NCBI RefSeq assembly: GCF_008017445.1
Contig: NZ_VRSW01000004.1
Coordinates: 1 to 64,000 of the forward strand
Reading direction: 5' to 3'
DNA: 64,000 nt
Source of the DNA: Microbacterium mitrae
GTDB taxonomy: Bacteria; Actinomycetota; Actinomycetes; Actinomycetales; Microbacteriaceae
Position numbers and translations under genes: made by a program. The notes beneath the pieces are model-generated. The model did not search any database and had not been told where the DNA came from. It was given only the letters and a program-made list of their open reading frames with translations. This document shows, piece after piece, positions 25,586 through 33,022 of the stretch. How positions within the stretch are numbered: position 1 is the stretch's first letter; each line of letters begins with the position of its first letter.

Positions 25586-26488
25586 CTAGTAACCATGCGT
25601 GCCCGGAATCACGGAAGCAATGAATCGCCCTATCCGCACCTGACGCACCGCGAGCGAACTGGCCATCGCCAGTGACTCAGCTGCCACGGTCGCGTCTATT
25701 CCCGCTGTACTCGGCACCGCCTCAGCTGCAAAATGCATGAGAAGTGCGTCCCGCTTCGAGCGTGCGCGCAGGCTATTGATGGTATCCGCAGCGAGGTGGG
25801 AGGCGGAACCACCAATTGCGAGCACCGAGTCATAGATGGTTCCGCAGAGCACGTGTTTCTGCTCCGCTTCGGAGTAGGTCATCGGATGCACGCCCGCGAT
25901 AGCGGGGTGTTTCATGACGAGCGCGTTCAGCATCGCGGTCGAGGGGTCGATTCCGACGTATCGGACGGGCTCGACCAATCCGAGATCCACCGGAAGCCCC
26001 GTCCCGCATCCGACGTCGAGCGTGCGGCCAAGTCGGTCACCGAAGGTGGATCGAATCAAGTCGACCGCGGATTGTTGCTCCTCAACGGTCATGCCGTGGT
26101 GTCGATCCCACGTTGTGGCCAGTCCGTCGTATGCGGTCCCGCACGGTGACTTCGTTCGCGGCATGTTCTGCACACCGTAAACGTGTTCAACACGACCGCG
26201 ATTGATTAGGGTGACGCTCTCGTCTTCGATCGTTCCGCCCTGCATGTCCCAATGCTTCCAACCCATGGGTGTCACGAGGTAGATGCGCGTGCTCTTGAGG
26301 AACTTCATTGGCTCGCCGTATGTCCGGATGACGTGGGCAGCCCGCGCGACGTCTTCCTCCGAGAGACCCGGCGTCTTGCCACCCACAACGTACTCGTGGG
26401 GCGCGCCTTCGGCATAAGTGGTGGCGAACTGCCAATCGAGCTCCCGCTCGAGTTCCAGCCACCAGGTCAAGTCAGTCTTCGTAATCAC
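25586..26488 (-). CDS. class I SAM-dependent methyltransferase with extra N-terminal domain
   Basis: The 300-residue protein has an unrecognised N-terminal domain (about 1-130) and a Rossmann methyltransferase domain with motif I RTLDVGCGTGLPVDLGLVEP (about 155-174) and YVGIDPST. I place the start at a GTG (ITKTDLTWW) with GAGGG upstream rather than an earlier Met. No DNA methylase catalytic motif (NPPY or PCQ) is visible, so the target is probably not DNA. It may be co-transcribed with the PD-(D/E)XK-like gene downstream. Confidence 0.72.
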   Translation of the reverse strand: MITKTDLTWWLELERELDWQFATTYAEGAPHEYVVGGKTPGLSEEDVARAAHVIRTYGEPMKFLKSTRIYLVTPMGWKHWDMQGGTIEDESVTLINRGRVEHVYGVQNMPRTKSPCGTAYDGLATTWDRHHGMTVEEQQSAVDLIRSTFGDRLGRTLDVGCGTGLPVDLGLVEPVRYVGIDPSTAMLNALVMKHPAIAGVHPMTYSEAEQKHVLCGTIYDSVLAIGGSASHLAADTINSLRARSKRDALLMHFAAEAVPSTAGIDATVAAESLAMASSLAVRQVRIGRFIASVIPGTHGY

Positions 26489-26736
26489 AGTCAATCCCTC
26501 ACTAGTCACACACGGCCCTCGTAGTCCGTGCGTGACAAGTATGGGTGGGGCGGCGGACATTGGTTCCCTTCCGATAAGTCATCCGCCGCCATTCTCGACT
26601 CTGCCTGGGGCCGGCAAGCGTGAACGTATGCGCCGCTAACTCCGCTAGTGAATGGCCGTTGTTCGCCAGCTGATTGCTCACACTCACTGCTCACGCGTGG
26701 CCTGATGCCATAATCAACTCAGAAACGGAGGGTTGT

Positions 26737-26769
26737 ATGGCTCACCACGCAACGACTGACCCTGACTAG
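26737..26769 (+). CDS. 10-codon upstream ORF before the OLD-family gene
   Basis: ATG at 26737 is preceded by an excellent ribosome site (GGAGGG) and encodes MAHHATTDPD before a stop at 26767-26769. The next ATG, eight bases later, is the first Met of the OLD-family frame and has no ribosome site of its own. It may be a leader for coupled translation, or the mark of a frameshift near the gene start. Confidence 0.4.
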   Translation: MAHHATTDPD

Positions 26770-26776
26770 GCTTGCT

Positions 26777-28834
26777 ATGGTCGCCGTGCGAGACCGGTTG
26801 GCACTTCGGCGGTTGCCAATCAGTGTGAAGCTCAATCGAAGCCTGTTCCCCATTGACTTCATTTCATTGGTCGCCAAACCAGGCAAGACGCTCGGTGGGC
26901 TGGCAATGCAACGCACGACGCTCTCGGATGTTCTCAAAGCGACCTCTGGCGACGGATTTCGACCGAGACCGTTGAGCCCGGGAGACAGCATCGACATCTT
27001 CGTGCGCGACGAGAGCTCGTATTCCAATGCTGTCTATTCGGTCTTTGATCGGCTCGAGGTTGTGAACATTCGTCGCGGCTCCCCTACGATGTTCCGGATC
27101 AAATGGGACACCGTCAACAACGAAGACCTCCCCGGAGAATTTTCACTCGTCTGGTCACATGAAGATCGCGCCGCGGGGCGCGCCCCTTTCATCGCAATCG
27201 GCAGTGCGTCCGAGAAGCTCGCGCAATATGCAGACGATCAAGCGCACCGCATTCCACCCTCAAGATTTGACGTGGATTTGCGGATACGCATCCCCGAGAT
27301 GAGCCAACGCGACACTCAAAATCGGGTGGCAGCTGAACAAATGGATTCACTAACGAGCAAGGAGAACCTCATCCCTTCACATGCGCGCACAATCTCAGTT
27401 GAGGGTTTCCGCGGCTTCCGCGAATCTGCCACTCTTCGCATGGCATGCCCTGACGGCGCCGAAGGAAGTGGTTTGACCTTCGTCGTTGGCGCGAACAACG
27501 CTGGCAAGTCAACCGTCTGGGAGTCATTTGATGCGGTCTCACGCAAGCTAAAGAATGACGTGTCATTCTCAGCGGGTCGGCGCAACCGTGCGACGCTCAA
27601 TGGAATCCGCATAAGGATGGATTTCAATACTGGCGTCAGTTACCAAGTCCTTAGCCGCAATAACGACACCAGCGAAACCAAAGATGAGTGGAGCCCGTCA
27701 CAACCCAATCTGTTACCAGAAATCGTCACCGTTCCCTCGCGTCGACAGTTTCAGGCCACGTTCAGCCGTGGCGGCACAGCTCAACGGGATTGGATGGCAC
27801 AACAGAACGACTTCACTAGGTCTCGTCAGAATGACCAATTTACGGGGAGGCTTTTTGATCTTCACAACGACGATGCGAAGAAGGAGAAGTTCGATCAACT
27901 CATGGCTGAGGTGCTTGGCCATGAACTGAAATGGACCATCGATCTGGGAGAAGGGCAGTACGGTCAGTCGTACTACCTGAAAGTGACGACTGGAGACGGG
28001 GTCGATCATTCGAGCGAGGGTCTCGGCGATGGCATCATAAGTCTGCTGTTCATTCTGAACGCGCTCTACGACTCAGAACCCGAGACGCTTCTCGTCTTCG
28101 ATGAACCGGAACTTTCGCTTCATCCGCAGTTAGTGAAACGGCTTGGCAGAGTGCTGGCACGATTCGCAAAGGACCGACAGATTGTCGTATTCACGCACTC
28201 GCCTCACCTCCTTTCCTGGGACGACATCGCGAATGGTGCGGAAATTGCTCGCGTCTACAAGTCGGGCCCCGATTCAAAGATTGCTCAGCCGACACGCGTG
28301 ACGGTCATGGAGGTCGCCAACCTACGCCGAAGCTGGCGGAACCCGCATATCCTTGGCGTCGACGCAAACGAAGTTCTTTTCCTCGATGACGGCGTGATCC
28401 TCGTCGAGGGTCAGGAGGACGCCGCATTGTTCCCGCGCGCCTTCGAGCAGGTGGGAATCGAGATGCCGGGGACAATATTCGGATGGGGATCCGGGGGTGA
28501 AGGAAATCCCGAGAAGCTCGCAGCGCTTTTGAACGAACTCGGATTCGAGCGCGTGGCAGTGATTCTCGACAACAATGTCCACCACACTGCGGACAGGATC
28601 CGCGCAAATCACCCAGGCTACCTCGTGCAGGAGATTCCTGCCGCAGATGTGCGCGACAAGCCTGCAAGCGCCAAAGAGGCTGTTGTGGGGTTGCTCGATG
28701 AGAAGGGCAAGCGTCTGAAACCAGAAATGAAGGCGCAAGCCGAGGCCGCTTTCAGTGCCGTCCGTTCCTACCTGAAGTCGACCCCCCAAGTGGTTTCAGA
28801 TCTCCAGGCTTCGACAACCAAGTTGGATTCATGA
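26777..28834 (+). CDS. OLD-family ATPase with TOPRIM nuclease domain
   Basis: The 685-residue protein has an N-terminal region of about 200 residues of unknown type, an ABC-type ATPase (VVGANNAGKSTVWE about 236-249; LVFDEPELSLHPQL about 438-451; FTHSPHLL) and a TOPRIM domain (ILVEGQEDAALF about 539-550; VAVILDNN). OLD-type proteins such as GajA and phage P2 Old are nucleases in antiphage defence. Its partner should be the next gene, which overlaps it by four bases and is broken. The first Met has no ribosome site; ATG at residue 45 (MQRTTLSDVL) is an alternative start. Confidence 0.8.
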   Translation: MVAVRDRLALRRLPISVKLNRSLFPIDFISLVAKPGKTLGGLAMQRTTLSDVLKATSGDGFRPRPLSPGDSIDIFVRDESSYSNAVYSVFDRLEVVNIRRGSPTMFRIKWDTVNNEDLPGEFSLVWSHEDRAAGRAPFIAIGSASEKLAQYADDQAHRIPPSRFDVDLRIRIPEMSQRDTQNRVAAEQMDSLTSKENLIPSHARTISVEGFRGFRESATLRMACPDGAEGSGLTFVVGANNAGKSTVWESFDAVSRKLKNDVSFSAGRRNRATLNGIRIRMDFNTGVSYQVLSRNNDTSETKDEWSPSQPNLLPEIVTVPSRRQFQATFSRGGTAQRDWMAQQNDFTRSRQNDQFTGRLFDLHNDDAKKEKFDQLMAEVLGHELKWTIDLGEGQYGQSYYLKVTTGDGVDHSSEGLGDGIISLLFILNALYDSEPETLLVFDEPELSLHPQLVKRLGRVLARFAKDRQIVVFTHSPHLLSWDDIANGAEIARVYKSGPDSKIAQPTRVTVMEVANLRRSWRNPHILGVDANEVLFLDDGVILVEGQEDAALFPRAFEQVGIEMPGTIFGWGSGGEGNPEKLAALLNELGFERVAVILDNNVHHTADRIRANHPGYLVQEIPAADVRDKPASAKEAVVGLLDEKGKRLKPEMKAQAEAAFSAVRSYLKSTPQVVSDLQASTTKLDS

Positions 28835-29064
28835 CCTCGTTCGAGCTTGAACGCTTCCCGTTGACGCATGAGGACGTGCGCGTGTGGGGCGATTCGGATC
28901 CGCGCCACCGCAACTGGCCAGTTGCCTACGTGATGAACAGCGACCGGGACGTCTATGTTGGCGAATCGCTCAACGCTGAAGGCCGCATGCGGCAGCACCT
29001 GGAATCAGAGTCCAAGAAGCATCTCAACTGGGTGTGCGTCGTGCTCGACAACACCTTCAACTAG
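28831..29064 (+). pseudogene. GIY-YIG nuclease / DUF2075-type helicase, 5' fragment
   Basis: The 77 residues match the start of GIY-YIG-DUF2075 proteins: WPVAYVMNSDRDVYVGESLN (GIY-YIG-like core), RMRQHLE, then VVLDNTFN and a stop. Intact members continue past DxTFN with the rest of the nuclease domain (including its Glu) and a long helicase-like part. The ATG overlaps the OLD-family stop, so it began as a real operon partner. Most of the gene is gone. Confidence 0.65.
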
Positions 29065-29160
29065 CATCGAAACGTGCGAGGAGTGCGGATCACCAGGCGC
29101 CCAGTACGTCGTCAACCTATGGGTTTCTGTACTTTGCCCCGAGCATCACAGCGCCACGAT
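29065..29160 (+). pseudogene. zinc-finger C-terminal remnant
   Basis: Right after the GIY-YIG fragment one frame reads IETCEECGSPGAQYVVNLWV followed by SVLCPEHH, a Cys/Cys...Cys/His zinc-ribbon like those at the C-termini of many actinobacterial proteins. There is no start and the frame before it belongs to another gene. It looks like the tail of a deleted gene. The rest of the spacer to 29280 shows nothing further. Confidence 0.4.
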
Positions 29161-29280
29161 TCGAGCGGCGGAGGCTCCGCCACATAGTCCTCGCCCAGCA
29201 TCTCGCCCCGGAACTGGATCGACCGGCTAGTCTCGGACGTATCCGGAAAGATCCGGTTCAACCTGCCTCGAGGAGTCCGC

Positions 29281-29463
29281 GTGTCTGAACCATGGCTCTC
29301 TGCCGACGATATCGCGGACTACTTGGGCGTAACCAAGGACACGATCTACGCCTGGATCGCCGACAAGGGGATGCCAGCCCACAAGGTCGGGCGTCTGTGG
29401 AAGTTCCAAACCAGAGAGGTTGATGACTGGGTGCGACGCGGAGACGCGGCAACCCCGAATTAG
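29281..29463 (+). CDS. small HTH (excisionase-type) DNA-binding protein
   Basis: The 60-residue protein is a single MerR/excisionase HTH: WLSADDIADYLGVTKDTIYA, a wing and KVGRLWKFQTREVDDWVRRG. The start is GTG with GAGGAG upstream. It lies 70 bases before the helicase-methylase-ATPase genes on the same strand and is probably their regulator or a DNA-targeting subunit. Small HTHs of this kind often head related helicase/methylase loci. Confidence 0.75.
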   Translation: MSEPWLSADDIADYLGVTKDTIYAWIADKGMPAHKVGRLWKFQTREVDDWVRRGDAATPN

Positions 29464-29533
29464 CCCCCGCCGCATGCCAGCATGCCCAACCCCGCCTGAT
29501 CGACTTTGCCAACTGAAGGAGTGAACGAGAGCC

Positions 29534-32500
29534 GTGTCGACATCATCGCTGTTTGATCGCGTCCGCGTTGGCGCGACGCTCACGGGGCTTGCCGGCCCCG
29601 ACCCGGTCAAGATCATCGCCGTCGAACGGCTGACAGACGACTCCGCATACGTCACTTATCGGACCGAAACTGGTGTGGCCGAAAGGATCGTCTTCGCCAA
29701 CGCGATTTCTCAGGTACGCGAGGTCGTCGCCGGGCAAGCCTTCAGCTTCGATGCTGATCCCAACGCGTTCCTGCTTGCCGCTGAGGCGCGCCGGATGAAG
29801 CTTGCGTATCTGTTCGACCCGCAAGCAGCGCTCGGTACTAGCGACGTCCAGCCGCTGCCGCATCAGCTCCGTGCCGTGTACGAGATCATGCTGCACAAAC
29901 AGCCACTGCGATATGTACTGGCGGATGACCCTGGCGCGGGTAAGACCGTGATGGCAGGGCTCCTCATCAAGGAACTGCTACTGCGTGGCGACGCCGCGAA
30001 CGTCATGGTGGTCTCTCCGGGCGTACTCGTCGACCAGTGGGACGAGGAGATGCGGGAGAAGTTCGGCCTTGAGTTTGAGACGCTCACCCGCGACAAGATC
30101 CTCCACGAAGGCAATCCTTTCGCTCGTGGAGGCCTGTGGCTGGCTCGGCTCGACGTCCTGGCCCGCAACAGCGAGGGCATTCTCGACAAGGCCGGTGAGA
30201 TCGATTGGGATCTCATCATCTTCGATGAGGCGCACAAGATGTCGGCCACGGTCTGGGGCAACGAGGTAAAGAAGACCAAGCGCTACCAGATGGCCGAAGA
30301 GCTCGGCAAGCACACGCGCAACCTCCTGCTGATGACCGCGACGCCCCACTCGGGAAAGGAGGAGCAGTTCCAACTCTTCATGGCGTTGCTTGACTCTGAC
30401 CGCTTCGAAGGAGTCGCTCGGGAGGGTAGTCGCAAGGTCGACGTCTCCGACTTGATGCGTCGGCTCGTGAAGGAGGAGTTGCGCACTTTCGAGGGGACGC
30501 GCCTATTTCCGGAGCGCTTTGCATTCACGGTTAAGTACGAGCTGTCCCTGCCTGAGAAAGACCTCTACGTCGCGGTGACGGATTACGTCCGCGAGGAGAT
30601 GAACCGCGCTGACGCGATCGCGGGCGACAACCGCCGACGCACCGCAGTCGGCTTCGCTCTCACGACTCTCCAGCGCCGGCTCGCGTCGTCGCCGGCGGCA
30701 ATCCACCGCTCGCTCGAGCGCCGCAAGGCTCGGCTCGAGTCCGAGCTGCGTGAAGCCAGGATCTACGCCGCGGTGCGATCCGACGCTCCCGATGTCCCCG
30801 AAGACTGGGACGACCTCGAAGATCTGACCGACGAGGAACGTGAAGCCCTCGAGGACCAGGCGATCGCAGGAGCAACGACAGCCCGCACCCCCGAGGAGCT
30901 CGAGACCGAGATCCGCGTCGTTGATCAACTCCTCGTGAAGTCGTCGGCGGTGAAGTCGTCACCGACCTACGCCAAGTGGGACGCGCTGCGTGACACCCTG
31001 GACGATGCTGACGAGATGCGCGACGACACGGGCACCCGGCGAAAGGTGATCATCTTCACGGAGCACAAGGACACGCTCGATGATCTGGTGATGCGTCTAA
31101 CGCAGCATCTTGGCCGCGATGATGCAGTGATCACGATCCATGGCGGCACGAAGCGAGAGGATCGTAAGAAGGCGAAGGAGACCTTCGAGCAGAATGAACG
31201 GTGCGTCTTCCTGATCGCTACCGATGCGGCCGGCGAAGGCGTCAACCTTCACAAGAACGCTCACCTGCTGATCAACTACGACCTGCCGTGGAACCCGAAC
31301 CGTATCGAGCAGCGCTTTGGCCGGGTACACCGCATCGGGCAGCCCAACACGTGCTTCATGTGGTCGCTCGTGGCGGACGACACTCGAGAGGGCGACGTCT
31401 ACACGCGACTGCTGGAGAAACTCGAAGAGCAACGTGCCACCCTGGGCGGACGCGTCTACGACGTGCTCGGCCAGCTATTCCAAGGCAACGCGCTTCGCGA
31501 CTTGATGATCGCGGCTATCAGAGAGGCCAACAAGCCCGAGCGTCAGCGCTATCTGACTGAGGTTGTCGATCCGCGGATCGCAGACGGCATCCCCGAACTG
31601 TTGCAGGCGAACCAACTCGTGCCCTCCGCCATGAGTGACACCGAGATCGATGTGATGCGACGCGAGATGGAGCGTGCGGAGGCCGCGAGGCTCCAGCCGC
31701 ATCACGTCGAATCATTCTTCCATCGCGCCTTCGCTGATATCGGCGGCCAACTGCGGATGCGTGAAGGACACCGGTTCGAGATCAGACGCGTGCCCGCCGA
31801 GATCAAGGAACGCGACCGCGTCACCGGCTACGGCCAGCCCGTTGTCAACGAGTATTATCGCGTCGCCTTCGACCCGAAATATGTCAGAGTCAGCGGCAAC
31901 AACCATGTCGCAACTCTCCTGCACCCCGGCCACCCGCTCATGTCAGCCACGATGAGCGTCGTCTCTGCCCGTTACAACGATGCGCTCCGCCGCGGCGCGG
32001 TCCTCGTCGACAGATCCGATTTGTCGCTACAGCCCTACGTCGTGAGTTTGCTCGAGCACGACGTCACTGACGGGAGAGCGGCACCTGAGGGTCAGCCGCG
32101 CGTCGTATCCCGTCGTGCACAGTATGTACGGATCGATGAAGCCGGAACTATCACCCCGCTCACAGGCTCGCCGATTCCGAACTTCGAGACCCCTGACGAC
32201 GAAGAATTGAACCTGAGTCGGCCGTTGTTGTCCGAACCTTGGGCGCAAGCAACGGACCTCGATCGCCGCGTGATCCGAGAGGCGTCGGTCACGATCGCGC
32301 GCCAGCACGCCGAGGAGGTCAGCCACCGCACTGTGGAGCGCGTAGACAAGACCGAACGCCTCGTCCGCGAACGCCTGACTCGCGAGATCAACTACTGGGA
32401 CCGCCGCGCCTTTGAGCTGAGCGAGCAGGAGCGAGCGGGCAGGAAGACCCGCCTCCCAGCATCTCAAATGCAGGAACGGGCCGAAGCGCTGGCCCGTCGA

Positions 32501-33022
32501 CTCGACCGACGGCTACGAGAGCTTGAGCAAGAACGTGACATTTCGGTTCGCCCGCCACGAGTGACCGGCGCTTGTCTGGTCGTCACGCAGGGATGGCTGG
32601 ATGCTCAGACCGACCCTGAAGGCGCAGCTCACCGTGCCAGGGAGACGACGCGGGTGGAGCGCCTGGCCGTCGATGCCGTTCTCCGAGTCGAGCACGCGCT
32701 CGGCCACGATCCGACAGAGATGCACCACAACAACCCCGGCTACGACATTGAGTCCGACACTGGACAGAGTCTCGACTTCATCGAGGTGAAGGGCCGTGTC
32801 GTCGGTGGCCGGACGTTCGTGCTCACCCGGCAGGAAGCGGTCACTGCGCTGAACAAGGCCGAGCACTCGGTGCTCGCGCTCGTCCAGGTCGCGGAGGATG
32901 ACACGACGACAGTGCGCTACCTGCGACACCCTGTAGACCAGCCCATCGATCCTCGCGCGGCGCGCGTCGAGTACGACTGGGAGCCCTTCTGGAGCGACGC
33001 AACGGAGATGAGTCAACATTGA
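29534..33022 (+). CDS. SNF2-type helicase with C-terminal DUF3883
   Basis: The 1162-residue protein has an SF2 motor with Walker A YVLADDPGAGKTVMAG (about 126-141), DEAH (about 230), TATPH, and a helicase C lobe with DAAGEGVNLH and NRIEQRFGRVHRIGQ (about 555-600). The C-terminus (about 1068-1130) reads GYDIESDTGQSLDFIEVKGR, the DUF3883 nuclease-like fold. The motor resembles DrmD-type and related defence helicases that translocate on DNA. The start is GTG with GGAG about a dozen bases upstream. Its stop overlaps the methylase start (TTGA). Confidence 0.85.
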   Translation: MSTSSLFDRVRVGATLTGLAGPDPVKIIAVERLTDDSAYVTYRTETGVAERIVFANAISQVREVVAGQAFSFDADPNAFLLAAEARRMKLAYLFDPQAALGTSDVQPLPHQLRAVYEIMLHKQPLRYVLADDPGAGKTVMAGLLIKELLLRGDAANVMVVSPGVLVDQWDEEMREKFGLEFETLTRDKILHEGNPFARGGLWLARLDVLARNSEGILDKAGEIDWDLIIFDEAHKMSATVWGNEVKKTKRYQMAEELGKHTRNLLLMTATPHSGKEEQFQLFMALLDSDRFEGVAREGSRKVDVSDLMRRLVKEELRTFEGTRLFPERFAFTVKYELSLPEKDLYVAVTDYVREEMNRADAIAGDNRRRTAVGFALTTLQRRLASSPAAIHRSLERRKARLESELREARIYAAVRSDAPDVPEDWDDLEDLTDEEREALEDQAIAGATTARTPEELETEIRVVDQLLVKSSAVKSSPTYAKWDALRDTLDDADEMRDDTGTRRKVIIFTEHKDTLDDLVMRLTQHLGRDDAVITIHGGTKREDRKKAKETFEQNERCVFLIATDAAGEGVNLHKNAHLLINYDLPWNPNRIEQRFGRVHRIGQPNTCFMWSLVADDTREGDVYTRLLEKLEEQRATLGGRVYDVLGQLFQGNALRDLMIAAIREANKPERQRYLTEVVDPRIADGIPELLQANQLVPSAMSDTEIDVMRREMERAEAARLQPHHVESFFHRAFADIGGQLRMREGHRFEIRRVPAEIKERDRVTGYGQPVVNEYYRVAFDPKYVRVSGNNHVATLLHPGHPLMSATMSVVSARYNDALRRGAVLVDRSDLSLQPYVVSLLEHDVTDGRAAPEGQPRVVSRRAQYVRIDEAGTITPLTGSPIPNFETPDDEELNLSRPLLSEPWAQATDLDRRVIREASVTIARQHAEEVSHRTVERVDKTERLVRERLTREINYWDRRAFELSEQERAGRKTRLPASQMQERAEALARRLDRRLRELEQERDISVRPPRVTGACLVVTQGWLDAQTDPEGAAHRARETTRVERLAVDAVLRVEHALGHDPTEMHHNNPGYDIESDTGQSLDFIEVKGRVVGGRTFVLTRQEAVTALNKAEHSVLALVQVAEDDTTTVRYLRHPVDQPIDPRAARVEYDWEPFWSDATEMSQH

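Noticed and set aside
26502..26694. Short frames upstream of the methyltransferase with a repeated-looking HGLRGPCVTSE peptide
   Set aside because: They are alternative frames of the spacer and of the extended methyltransferase frame; no ribosome sites and no conserved features.
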